Shown piece by piece: positions 26,837-34,882 of a stretch of DNA of 64,000 nt. The notes below the pieces were generated by a model, which had not been told where the DNA came from, did no database searches, and saw only the letters and a list, made by a program, of their open reading frames with translations. The stretch comes from Lacimicrobium alkaliphilum (GTDB lineage: Bacteria; Pseudomonadota; Gammaproteobacteria; Enterobacterales; Alteromonadaceae): assembly GCF_002591895.1 (NCBI RefSeq), contig NZ_NISX01000002.1:248001-312000 (forward strand), in the 5' to 3' direction. The translations under genes were made by a program, and so were the position numbers. Positions within the stretch are counted from its first letter, which is position 1. Every line of letters starts with the position of its first letter.

Positions 26837-27811
26837 ATGGGTCAAAAAAAACTGAAAGATGTCGACCTGACTGAAGAAATTGAAGACGTTATTGAATCTG
26901 AAATGGAGAAAGCCGATAAAGATGCCGATCCTATGGAAGAGATTCTCGCTAATCACGAAGACACCCCCAGAAACCTCGATGCTACCCAACTTTACCTCGG
27001 AGAAATCGGTTTTTCTCCATTACTTAGTGCCGAAGAAGAAGTTTACTTTGCCCGCCGGGCTCTGAAAGGCGACGAAGCCTCCAGAAAACGAATGATAGTC
27101 AGCAACCTGCGTTTAGTCGTTAAAATTGCTCGTCGCTATAATAACCGGGGTCTGGCCCTGCTGGATCTGATAGAAGAAGGTAATCTTGGCCTGATTAGAG
27201 CAGTAGAAAAGTTTGACCCGGAACGGGGCTTTCGTTTCTCTACCTATGCAACCTGGTGGATCCGACAAACTATTGAACGGGCGATTATGAATCAGACCCG
27301 CACCATACGTTTGCCCATCCATGTGGTAAAAGAACTGAATGTTTACCTGCGTGCAGCCAGAGAACTGGCACAAAAACTGGACCATGAGCCTACAGCAGAA
27401 GAAATTGCCGACGCACTGGAACGGCCAGTGGAAGACATTACCAAGATGCTGCGCCTGAACGAACGTATCAGCTCTGTTGATACTCCAATCGGCAGTGACA
27501 ACGACAAAGCACTGCTGGATATTATTGCCGATGAGAAAGGCCACGGGCCTGAAGCAGAGCTGCAGGATAAGGACATGAAAAGCAGTATCATTCACTGGCT
27601 GCATGAACTCAATCCTAAGCAACGGGAAGTGTTGGCCAGACGCTTTGGTCTGATGGGTTATGAGCCTTCAACGCTGGAAGATGTGGGTGCAGAAATTGGT
27701 CTCACCAGAGAGCGGGTGCGGCAGATCCAGGTGGAAGCATTGCGACGCCTGCGTGATATGCTCGGCCACCAGGGATTAAATCTGGAGTCCGTATTCAGTA
27801 AAGAATTTTAG
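26837..27811 (+). CDS. rpoS: Stationary-phase sigma factor RpoS
   Basis: A 324-residue sigma-38. Region 1.2 has [21 protein letters not shown]; region 2 has [27 protein letters not shown] and [17 protein letters not shown], the -10 recognition and core-binding part; region 3 has [33 protein letters not shown]; region 4 has [29 protein letters not shown], the -35 helix-turn-helix. The acidic N-terminus differs from E. coli, as usual in this family. It is the last gene of the run and converges with a small unknown gene 12 bp away. Confidence 0.97.
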   Translation: MGQKKLKDVDLTEEIEDVIESEMEKADKDADPMEEILANHEDTPRNLDATQLYLGEIGFSPLLSAEEEVYFARRALKGDEASRKRMIVSNLRLVVKIARRYNNRGLALLDLIEEGNLGLIRAVEKFDPERGFRFSTYATWWIRQTIERAIMNQTRTIRLPIHVVKELNVYLRAARELAQKLDHEPTAEEIADALERPVEDITKMLRLNERISSVDTPIGSDNDKALLDIIADEKGHGPEAELQDKDMKSSIIHWLHELNPKQREVLARRFGLMGYEPSTLEDVGAEIGLTRERVRQIQVEALRRLRDMLGHQGLNLESVFSKEF

Positions 27812-27823
27812 GTGACCGTAAGT

Positions 27824-28252
27824 TTATATTACATCTTCAACCAATATCAGCACCTTACCTATCCCCTGTTCTTTGAACAGGGTCAGGGTAAGCTGATAGG
27901 GGTCTGGTTGGAATAGCTGATAATCAAGTGTTTTTCTGTCCGGTAGAAAGTTATGCACTTTAGCCGGCTCACCAAATAACGTCACAATCTCCTGCTCTGA
28001 CATCCCCGTGCGTACCGGCATATCTAAGCTGCTAAGGATCATTTCTGCTTTTTGCGGCGGCAGATTAAGCAAATCCAGACTAATCAGACGGGTATCATCA
28101 GGCACTGATTTTGAACGCAGAAATTCTGTGGCCCCAAACGCTTCCCCTAACCATTCACGCCCCATAAACAACCAACTGTCAAACTCCTCCACCGATTCCG
28201 GAGCCAGAAACTGACGCAACCTGAGGCTGGCAAAATGGCGATGGGCTATCAC
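27824..28252 (-). CDS. Conserved-looking hypothetical protein
   Basis: A 142-residue protein with GTG start. I do not recognise it. It has no signal peptide or membrane helix. The C-terminal half (GMSEQEIVTLFGEPAKVHN, then a Tyr-Gln-Leu-rich strand segment) has the outline of a small alpha-beta SmpA/OmlA-like domain, but that is only a resemblance. It converges with rpoS, with a gap of 12 bp, and its 3' coding end contains a long hairpin (27854-27892). Codon use is similar to the neighbours. Confidence 0.6.
   Translation of the reverse strand: MIAHRHFASLRLRQFLAPESVEEFDSWLFMGREWLGEAFGATEFLRSKSVPDDTRLISLDLLNLPPQKAEMILSSLDMPVRTGMSEQEIVTLFGEPAKVHNFLPDRKTLDYQLFQPDPYQLTLTLFKEQGIGKVLILVEDVI
27854..27892. 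other. Two-tier hairpin downstream of rpoS
   Basis: CTTACC ... GGTAAG arms enclose CCCTGTTC-TTT-GAACAGGG, a perfect 8-bp stem. It lies 43 nt beyond the rpoS stop but inside the end of the convergent gene. No T-tract on either strand. It may stabilise the rpoS mRNA 3' end or slow convergent transcription. Confidence 0.45.
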
Positions 28253-28455
28253 AAAGCATCCTTATGTCGATAAGCCACTGATACACATTTGTATATCAGT
28301 GATTCTGTAAGCCTATTGCACAACGACTAAAAAACCAACGTTTTATGCCCTGAGTATAAAATTTGCCATCTCACACTGTCGGAAAAATTTACAAAACTGT
28401 TTACATTTTGTTCCATCTTTAACTTATATTATTGTTTTTATTGTATTTTTTATTA

Positions 28456-28471
28456 TGGCACAGTTTAAGCA
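28456..28471 (+). promoter_or_regulatory. Sigma-54-type -24/-12 promoter of the PEP-CTERM gene
   Basis: TGGCACAGTTTAAGCA fits the sigma-54 consensus TGGCACG-N4-TTGCA at 13 of 16 scored or free positions, with the invariant GG and GC at the right spacing (mismatch: AA for TT before GC, A for G at position 7). It is 46 bp before the ATG. PEP-CTERM genes are often RpoN-dependent. Confidence 0.5.
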
Positions 28472-28517
28472 TTCTCAAGGCCACATACAACCTCATAGAA
28501 TTCAGGGAATAATCTTT

Positions 28518-29318
28518 ATGAAACTAAGAAATACATTGAAAATCGCGGCTTTCGCCATGGCGAGCATGTTGGCAGCCGCACCGGCCTCAGCCATCCTTCT
28601 TACCGGCTGGACCGGAGTCGGTAACTCAGGAACCTTAGGCGCCGATGGCGATGTGACCTTGTCACCATTCGGTGATAGCCAGTACGGCTATGTGACCACC
28701 GCTGGTGGCGTTAATGGTGTGGGTTTGCCAGGAGTAGGTGGCACAGGTAGCGCCACAGATGGCTCAGTAATTACCTCACCAATCTTTGCTGCGGAAGCAG
28801 GCGATGCTCTGGAGTTTTACTTTAACTATGTAACCTCAGACGGTGCCGGTTTTGCTGACTATGCCTGGGCACGACTGCTGGATGCCGATTCTAATGAAAT
28901 CGCCCTGCTGTTTACCGCCAGAACCCGTGATGACGGAGGCGACACCGTACCCGGCTTTGGTATGCCTGCTCCTGTGGCCAGCCTGACCCCCGGCAGTACC
29001 CCCATCATAACTGATGATGAAGGTGGTCCGGACTGGTCCGCTCTGGGAAGCGACTCCGGTAGTTGTTGGTCTACAGGTTGTGGTTATACGGGTTGGATCC
29101 AGGCTGCTTATAATATTGGTGCTGCCGGTAACTATCGTCTGGAAATGGGCGTTGTAAACTGGACTGACAGCGACTACGACAGCGGCATGGCTTTTGACGG
29201 TGCCACCATTGGCGGTCAGGTGATTGGTGAACCCACAGAAGTTCCCGCCCCTGCTCCGCTGGCTCTGCTGGGACTCGGCCTGATCAGCCTGTGGCTGTCA
29301 CGCCGTAACGCCCGCTAA
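28518..29318 (+). CDS. PEP-CTERM (exosortase-dependent) secreted protein
   Basis: A 266-residue exported protein. I use the ATG at 28518, which gives a normal signal peptide (KLRNTLKIAAFAMASMLAAAPASA); an upstream ATG at 28455 overlaps the sigma-54-like promoter. The mature part is Gly/Asp/Thr-rich and acidic, with one Cys pair (SCWSTGC) and the GWxGVGNSGTLGADGDVTLSP start seen in a known family of PEP-CTERM proteins. The C-terminus has VPAPAPLALLGLGLISLWLSRR: a Pro-Ala-Pro variant of the PEP motif, one membrane helix and an Arg cluster, the sorting signal for exosortase. The region is AT-rich upstream. The exosortase must be elsewhere. Confidence 0.85.
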   Translation: MKLRNTLKIAAFAMASMLAAAPASAILLTGWTGVGNSGTLGADGDVTLSPFGDSQYGYVTTAGGVNGVGLPGVGGTGSATDGSVITSPIFAAEAGDALEFYFNYVTSDGAGFADYAWARLLDADSNEIALLFTARTRDDGGDTVPGFGMPAPVASLTPGSTPIITDDEGGPDWSALGSDSGSCWSTGCGYTGWIQAAYNIGAAGNYRLEMGVVNWTDSDYDSGMAFDGATIGGQVIGEPTEVPAPAPLALLGLGLISLWLSRRNAR

Positions 29319-29340
29319 AGCAACCTTATATTCTCCAATT

Positions 29341-29369
29341 AAAAAAGCGCTCAGGAAGAGCGCTTTTTT
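29341..29369. terminator. Bidirectional terminator
   Basis: AAAAAAGCGCTC, loop AGGAA, GAGCGCTTTTTT: a 12-bp symmetric stem with A- and T-tracts. It serves the PEP-CTERM gene (plus) and could end mazG transcripts (minus). Confidence 0.92.
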
Positions 29370-29419
29370 ATGTCCAGTGCCGGAGTTGTAAGGAACATTC
29401 TCCGGCGATGTCGAACATA

Positions 29420-30244
29420 TTACTGCCCTCCTGCTTTGCCCGACTGCTTAACCTTCTGCCATACCGCTTCCATCTGCTCCAGACTGGCCTGTTCCAGTGG
29501 TGTTTTAGAATCATCGAAATGCTGCTCCACGGCACGGAAGCGGCCCTCAAATTTATTATTGGCAGCTCGCAGCAGGGTTTCGGGGTCTTTTTTCAGTTTT
29601 CTGGCCAGATTGACGGTGGCAAACAGCAGATCACCGATTTCCTCTTCCAGCGCCTGCTGATTGATAGTTGGTTGATTCAGCTCCTCCTGTACTTCCAGTA
29701 TTTCTTCCTGAATTTTGGCGAAAACACCCTGAGTATCGGGCCAGTCAAAACCCACATTGGCGCAGCGTTTCTGGATCTTGGCGGCGCGGGTCAGAGCCGG
29801 TAACGCCTGGGGAATATTATCCAGCACACTGCTTTTACCTGTGGATTTCTCCGCTCTTTCTTTGGCCTTTTCAGATTCCCAGTTGGCTTTGACTTCCTGC
29901 TCAGTAAAGGTTTTCTCACCAAATACATGGGGATGACGACGGATCAACTTTTCCGCCATCGTGCCGGCAATATCTTCAAAATCAAACAGCGCCTGTTCCT
30001 TACCCAGCTTTGCATAGAACACCACCTGAAATAACAGATCGCCAAGTTCTTCGCGAATCTCCTCGGGACTGCCTGTTTCAATAGCATCGGCGACTTCATA
30101 GGCTTCCTCCAGAGTAAAAGGCACGATAGTTTTAAAGCTCTGCTTTAAATCCCATGGACAACCACCATCGGGGTCACGAAGTTTATCCATCACCCATAAC
30201 AGTTTATCGAGATTGGGGTAGTTCTGATCATTAATAATTGTCAT
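29420..30244 (-). CDS. mazG: Nucleoside triphosphate pyrophosphohydrolase MazG
   Basis: A 274-residue tandem MazG-domain enzyme that hydrolyses NTPs to NMP and PPi and modulates (p)ppGpp levels in E. coli. Domain 1 has RDPDGGCPWDLKQSFKTI, EEAYEVADAI and EELGDLLFQVVF (Glu/Asp metal ligands); domain 2 has CANVGFDWPD and EEEIGDLLFATVNLARK. I choose the ATG at 30244; a start at 30274 would read through the flanking repeat and has no family support. In E. coli the order is relA-mazE-mazF-mazG; here mazEF are missing and a GxxExxY unit is in their place. Confidence 0.95.
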   Translation of the reverse strand: MTIINDQNYPNLDKLLWVMDKLRDPDGGCPWDLKQSFKTIVPFTLEEAYEVADAIETGSPEEIREELGDLLFQVVFYAKLGKEQALFDFEDIAGTMAEKLIRRHPHVFGEKTFTEQEVKANWESEKAKERAEKSTGKSSVLDNIPQALPALTRAAKIQKRCANVGFDWPDTQGVFAKIQEEILEVQEELNQPTINQQALEEEIGDLLFATVNLARKLKKDPETLLRAANNKFEGRFRAVEQHFDDSKTPLEQASLEQMEAVWQKVKQSGKAGGQ

Positions 30245-30251
30245 AAATTTG

Positions 30252-30694
30252 CACCACAGAGTCACAGAGGACACAGAGAATCTTAATTGCTATCCGTTCA
30301 GCATCCGGCATATCCCATGCCTTAGCTGCGTCACATTAAAATTTAGTAAAAGCCCGTATCTTAGTTTCCTCAGCTTAAGATAGGTCAACAGCTGGGCTTT
30401 ATGAATTGGCAGAATCGACTCAACTGCTTTTAGCTCCACAATAACACTGCTTTCAACCAGCAGATCCAGTCGGTATTCAGCATTCAAACTCCGTCCTTTA
30501 TAGATTATTGGCAATTCAATCTGTCGTTGACATTCCAATCCCAACAAACTCAGTTCGTGGCAAAGGCAAACTTCGTAAGCCGATTCCATTAATCCCGGAC
30601 CAAGTTCCCGATGAACATTTATTGCCGCGTGTATCACCTGCCCTGTTAGGTAATCATTATCCATATCCTCTGTGACCTCCGTGACTCTGTGGTG
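30252..30694. mobile_element. 443-bp inverted-repeat unit carrying a GxxExxY gene
   Basis: Left arm 30252-30278 begins CACCACAGAGTCACAGAGG; right arm 30668-30694 is its inverted copy, 25 of 27 positions identical. The arms enclose only the GxxExxY gene. The unit starts 7 bp from the mazG start and ends 5 bp from the relA stop. No target-site duplication is evident. Related arms without a gene are at 34663-34877 and 37426-37792. Mobility is inferred. Confidence 0.6.
30290..30664 (-). CDS. GxxExxY family protein (PD-(D/E)XK-like)
   Basis: A 124-residue protein of the GxxExxY family (TIGR04256), considered related to PD-(D/E)XK nucleases. The name-giving motif is in ELGPGLMESAYEVCL (Gly, Glu, Tyr). 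The likely catalytic core is LDLLVESSVIVELKAVE, with Asp, then Glu-x-Lys, as in PD-(D/E)XK enzymes. No function is established; nuclease activity is an inference. The gene fills the space between two inverted repeats between relA and mazG. It is intact, which suggests it is maintained or recently acquired. Confidence 0.85.
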   Translation of the reverse strand: MDNDYLTGQVIHAAINVHRELGPGLMESAYEVCLCHELSLLGLECQRQIELPIIYKGRSLNAEYRLDLLVESSVIVELKAVESILPIHKAQLLTYLKLRKLRYGLLLNFNVTQLRHGICRMLNG

Positions 30695-30699
30695 AATAC

Positions 30700-32853
30700 T
30701 TAGTACTCCGTGCGACGCACTTCGGTAACACCATTAACCTGTTTTAAGCGGCTGACCACTTTTGAAAGACTGTTCAGATCCCGCACTTCCAGTTTAAGAC
30801 CAATGCGGGCGGTATGATCTTTGTTATTGCTGAGGCTGTTGACACCGAGCAAGCCGACTTTGTCATTGGCCAGTACAGTAGTGATATCCCGCAAAATACC
30901 ATCTCTGTCGGCACAACGTACTTCCAGTTCGGACTCGAAGGCACCGTTTCGCTCACTGGCCCAGTGAACCTCTATGGCCCGCTCCGGATGCGTTTCCATC
31001 AGGTGAAGTAATTGCTCACAATCTTCACGGTGTACACTGACACCACGGCCCTGGGTAATAAAACCCTGAATGGCATCACCTGGCAACGGCTGACAGCATT
31101 TCGCCAACTGGCTCATCAGGTTTCCCACGCCTTCCACTACCACAGCATCTTTGGCGGCTTTGGCACTCTTACTGCGCTTTTTAATTCGTGGATCCAGGTC
31201 TGGTGCGGGTGCATGTAGCTGTTGCAGGTAATGCACCACCTGATACAAACGCACATCGCCGCCGCCAATAGCGGCATAGAGGTCATCCAGACTGGTGAGA
31301 TTAAATTTCTCACAGGCCTGTGCCGCCTCTTTAATGGGAATATGGCTGCGTTGCAGTTCTTTCTCCAGCGTTTCCTTACCGGCCTGCAGGTTTTTATCTC
31401 TGTCCTGTTTCTTGAACCACGTATGGATCTTGGCCCGGGCGCGGCTGGAATGCACATAACCCAGTTGCGGATTCATCCAGTCCCGGCTGGGATTAAGCCG
31501 TTTCCCGGTTAAAACCTCAACCTGATCGCCGGTCTGTAACTGGTAAGTAAAAGGCACAATACGGCCAAACACTTTGGCACCAATACAACGGTGGCCCACA
31601 TTACTGTGAATGTAGTAAGCAAAATCCAGCGGTGTTGAGCCCAGCGGAAGATCCACCACATCCCCTTTAGGGGTAAAGACGTAGACCCTGTCATCAAACA
31701 CCTGGCTGCGCAGTTCTTCCACCAGATCACCAGATTCAGCCATTTCTTCCTGCCACAACAGGATCTTGCGCAGCCAGTTAATCTTGTCTTCATAGCCACT
31801 GCGCCCACCCGGGCTACCTTCTTTGTATTTCCAGTGTGCTGCCACACCCAATTCCGCGTCCTGATGCATCTGCTGTGTACGGATCTGTATCTCCACCGCC
31901 TTGCCTTGTGGACCAACCACTACAGTATGAATAGACTGATAACCATTGGGTTTGGGGGTGGCGATATAGTCATCAAATTCCCGGGGAATGTGCTTCCAGT
32001 TGGCATGCACGATCCCCAGGGCGCCGTAACAGTCCTGCAGCCGGTCAGCGATAATGCGCACAGCGCGGATATCAAAAAGCTCTTCGAAGCCCAGGTGTTT
32101 TTTCTGCATCTTTTTCCAGATACTGTAGATATGTTTTGGGCGGCCGTATACCTGAGCGCGGATCTGCTGCTCATTCAATTGTCCCTGCAGGTTTGCGACA
32201 AAGTCCTCAATATAGTGTTCACGATCCTCGCGCTTCTCATCCAGAAGCCCGGCTATCTGGCGATAGGTTTTAGGATGTAAATAGCGAAAGGAAAGATCTT
32301 CCAGTTCCCACTTCAGTTGACCAATGCCAAGACGGTTGGCTAATGGAGCATAAATTCCGGCGCATTCTTTGGCCACCAGCACTCTGGTCTCTTCGTCAGT
32401 ATCTTTGACCTCTCTTAAGGTACAAATCCGCTCAGCCAGTTTAATCACTACAGCTCTGACATCCTCAACCATGGCCAGCAACATGCGCCGAAGGTTATCA
32501 ATCTGCACCTCATCGGTGCGTGCCTGTTTATTGTTGTGCAGAGCCCGGATGGCATCCATTCGCCGAACCCCCTGCACCAGCAACCAGATAGAAGGCCCGA
32601 AAACATCGGTAATTTTCTCTTCGTCCCAGCATTGTTGTTCGAGAATCGGCAGTAACAGAGCGGTCTGTAAGGTTTCATCATCCATATGCAACTCATGGAG
32701 GATCTCAACCATTTCCCGCCCGGCTAAGGAAACATCAAATTTATTTGCCAGCTCACCCAGTTTACCCGCTGTAGCAACGGGTAACTGCATGGAACGCAGC
32801 CACTCGGGAAAGGGCGTTGCTACCTGTTTATGTACCTTTCGAATGGAAACCAT
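30700..32853 (-). CDS. relA: GTP pyrophosphokinase RelA
   Basis: A 717-residue ribosome-associated (p)ppGpp synthetase of the stringent response. The N-terminal hydrolase-like domain lacks the HD motif (TALLLPILEQQCWDEEKI), so it should be inactive. The synthetase domain has YGRPKHIYSIWKKM, FDIRAVRIIAD and NGYQSIHTVVVGP; EFDDYIA is the RelA-type (ExDD) variant rather than the SpoT RxKD. TGS (VYVFTPKGDVVDLPLGSTPLDFAY), helical, zinc-finger (LAKCCQPLPGD) and C-terminal ACT (ELEVRCADRDGILRDIT) regions follow. The stop is only 5 bp from the inverted-repeat unit. Confidence 0.97.
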   Translation of the reverse strand: MVSIRKVHKQVATPFPEWLRSMQLPVATAGKLGELANKFDVSLAGREMVEILHELHMDDETLQTALLLPILEQQCWDEEKITDVFGPSIWLLVQGVRRMDAIRALHNNKQARTDEVQIDNLRRMLLAMVEDVRAVVIKLAERICTLREVKDTDEETRVLVAKECAGIYAPLANRLGIGQLKWELEDLSFRYLHPKTYRQIAGLLDEKREDREHYIEDFVANLQGQLNEQQIRAQVYGRPKHIYSIWKKMQKKHLGFEELFDIRAVRIIADRLQDCYGALGIVHANWKHIPREFDDYIATPKPNGYQSIHTVVVGPQGKAVEIQIRTQQMHQDAELGVAAHWKYKEGSPGGRSGYEDKINWLRKILLWQEEMAESGDLVEELRSQVFDDRVYVFTPKGDVVDLPLGSTPLDFAYYIHSNVGHRCIGAKVFGRIVPFTYQLQTGDQVEVLTGKRLNPSRDWMNPQLGYVHSSRARAKIHTWFKKQDRDKNLQAGKETLEKELQRSHIPIKEAAQACEKFNLTSLDDLYAAIGGGDVRLYQVVHYLQQLHAPAPDLDPRIKKRSKSAKAAKDAVVVEGVGNLMSQLAKCCQPLPGDAIQGFITQGRGVSVHREDCEQLLHLMETHPERAIEVHWASERNGAFESELEVRCADRDGILRDITTVLANDKVGLLGVNSLSNNKDHTARIGLKLEVRDLNSLSKVVSRLKQVNGVTEVRRTEY

Positions 32854-32925
32854 GTCATCTCAATATATCGTTGCCAGTTAACTTGCATCCGAACACGGAC
32901 AAGTGTGAACAGAATCGTCGCTGAA

Positions 32926-34266
32926 CTACTTCCGGGTGAACAGTGCCATCAATTCAGTATGGGCAGTGTTGGGAAACATATCCATCAGCCCTATTTTATT
33001 CACCCTCCATCCATTCTCAACCAATTGCTCCATATCTCTGGCAAAGGTGGCGGGATTACAGGAAACATACAAGATTTGCGCCGGATTCAACTTATTCAGC
33101 CATGGTATGACCGCAGCGGCGCCTGCGCGGGCCGGATCCAATAACACTTTGTCTACCTGTCCAAGCTGACGGAACAGTTGTGCCAGACTACCTTCATCGC
33201 CAAGATCAGTTTGCAGAAACGCTGCCTGCAAACCGTTTCTCGACGCATTAGTTTCTGCCTGCGACACCATCGCCTGAATGCCTTCAACACCTGTAATCTG
33301 TGCACCCTTTTGTGCCATGGGTAAGGCGAAGTTACCCACGCCACAAAACAGGTCCAGCACCTTGTCATCAGCGCGGATGTCCATCCAACTGATGGCCTGT
33401 AGCACCATGGCACGGTTAATCTCCTTATTAACCTGAATAAAATCTGTGGGGCTGAATTCGAGACTGAGTTCACTGACAGGCTGATAAAGAGCATTACTAT
33501 GGTCACCGGCCAGCTGCTCAAAGGTCATCTTTTGTGTTTGTAACAACAAGGTGCATTGATGGCGTTGCGCGAATGCCTGCAATGCCTGTTTGTCATGCTC
33601 TGGCAGAGGTTTGGTAAGGCGCAGACATATTTGTAACTGGTTGTCTGCATCCAGCATGCTGACATGACCGATATGCCTGACGGACTGAAGCCCTTTGACC
33701 AGCGCCCGTATCTCAGGCAGAGCGTGCTGCAATGGCGGGGTCAGCACCTTACACTCCGTGATATCCACCACCTTTTCTGAGCCTCGGGCACGAAACCCCA
33801 AAGACATAGAGGATTTGCCCTTACCGGTGCGAGCATCTAATGCCAGTCTCACCTTACGCCGGTACCCCTGATAACCTCCGACCAGAGGTGGTTGCCAATT
33901 CAGTGATTCAACACCGGCAATTTTCCGAAGCAGCTGATTAACGGCCTGTTGTTTGTAATTCAGCATTGGCTTTTGACCAATATGCTGATGTTGACAGCCA
34001 CCACATTCATTAAAGTGAGGACAAAAAGGTTCAATACGTTCAGGACTGGGCCTGAGCACTTCTTCCACTTCCGCCAGCCAGACCCGCTTTTTTTTCTCCC
34101 GTACTCTGGCCTTTACCTCTTCGCCGGGCAACGCACCTTCTACGAAAACGACGGGCTGATGGCTGCGGCATACACCGATACCGCTGTGATCAAGAGTATC
34201 AATGCGCAAGCTGACCGGTTTGGCAGGAGCGGCTTTTTTGCGCGCAGACTTATATAACTGAACCAT
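32926..34266 (-). CDS. rlmD: 23S rRNA (uracil1939-C5) methyltransferase RlmD
   Basis: A 446-residue SAM-dependent enzyme. An N-terminal TRAM domain (about 15-72) is followed by the 4Fe-4S cluster cysteines in FCPHFNECGGCQHQH and a later DITECKVL. SAM binding is VLDLFCGVGNFALPMA; LLDPARAGAAAVIP and the nucleophile Cys in ILYVSCNPATFARD complete the TrmA/RlmC/RlmD fold. ECGGCQHQH and the Lys-rich first 15 residues match RlmD (RumA). It lies 72 bp upstream of relA on the same strand, as in E. coli, so they may share transcripts. Confidence 0.95.
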   Translation of the reverse strand: MVQLYKSARKKAAPAKPVSLRIDTLDHSGIGVCRSHQPVVFVEGALPGEEVKARVREKKKRVWLAEVEEVLRPSPERIEPFCPHFNECGGCQHQHIGQKPMLNYKQQAVNQLLRKIAGVESLNWQPPLVGGYQGYRRKVRLALDARTGKGKSSMSLGFRARGSEKVVDITECKVLTPPLQHALPEIRALVKGLQSVRHIGHVSMLDADNQLQICLRLTKPLPEHDKQALQAFAQRHQCTLLLQTQKMTFEQLAGDHSNALYQPVSELSLEFSPTDFIQVNKEINRAMVLQAISWMDIRADDKVLDLFCGVGNFALPMAQKGAQITGVEGIQAMVSQAETNASRNGLQAAFLQTDLGDEGSLAQLFRQLGQVDKVLLDPARAGAAAVIPWLNKLNPAQILYVSCNPATFARDMEQLVENGWRVNKIGLMDMFPNTAHTELMALFTRK

Positions 34267-34278
34267 CTGCCAGCTTCC

Positions 34279-34656
34279 TTATTTTTCCAATACCACCGTT
34301 GCCACAGCGTAATGCTTTTCATCAGCAATACTGATATGGCTGCCTGTTATTGATCGCTCTTCTGTCAGTTGGCGTAAATAGCCAGACAAATACAGATAGG
34401 GCTGACCACTGTCGTAGTGACGTATTTCCATCTGCTTAAAACTCACACCATGACCGATACCTGTACCGAATGCTTTGACTGTAGCCTCTTTGGCGGCAAA
34501 GCGCTTGGCCAGAAAACGATTCGGGAATGGGTGGGCTGACCATTCAGCCAACTCTGTGTCGGTCAGCACCCGCTGTGCCAGTCGCGAGGATTTTTGCAAC
34601 TGACGCTCAATACGGGCTATTTCAACGATATCCGTGCCAATTCCGATAATAGCCAT
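34279..34656 (-). CDS. acpS: Holo-[acyl carrier protein] synthase AcpS
   Basis: A 125-residue phosphopantetheinyl transferase that converts apo-ACP to holo-ACP with CoA. GIGTDIVEIARIE near the N-terminus supplies the metal-binding Asp; FAAKEATVKAFGTGIGHGVSFKQMEI holds the Glu-Lys catalytic part. Length is typical. Usually coupled to pdxJ (pdxJ-acpS); here a 215-bp inverted-repeat unit separates the two, the arrangement otherwise being the E. coli recO-pdxJ-acpS order. It is 12 bp upstream of rlmD. Confidence 0.95.
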   Translation of the reverse strand: MAIIGIGTDIVEIARIERQLQKSSRLAQRVLTDTELAEWSAHPFPNRFLAKRFAAKEATVKAFGTGIGHGVSFKQMEIRHYDSGQPYLYLSGYLRQLTEERSITGSHISIADEKHYAVATVVLEK

Positions 34657-34662
34657 TGTTAA

Positions 34663-34877
34663 TTCACCACAGAGGCACGGAGGACACAGAGGTTAAAAAA
34701 GCTAAAGTTGTTAGGACTAGAAGCGCTTCCATCCTCAGGTTTTATCACTCTGTATGCAGTGGAGTTCAGAATTTTCACAATAGTGAGCAAAAAAATTAGG
34801 CCATTTGCACGGCCACTTGCCAGCGTTAAGAGTCTTTTTCTCTGTGCCCTCTGTGCCCTCTGTGGCTCTGTGGTGAA
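34663..34877. repeat. CACAGAG-family inverted-repeat unit without gene
   Basis: Left arm 34663-34692 (TTCACCACAGAGGCACGGAG...) and right arm 34840-34877 (ending CTCTGTGGTGAA) are inverted copies of the arms flanking the GxxExxY gene; the right arm has an extra internal GGCACAGAG repeat. The 147-bp interior is AT-rich with no supported gene. It fills the acpS-pdxJ gap exactly: 7 bp from the acpS start and 6 bp from the pdxJ stop. Confidence 0.75.
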
Positions 34878-34882
34878 CATCA

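Noticed and set aside
30245-30274. N-terminal extension of MazG to 30274
   Set aside because: It reads through the inverted-repeat arm; MazG homology starts at 30244.
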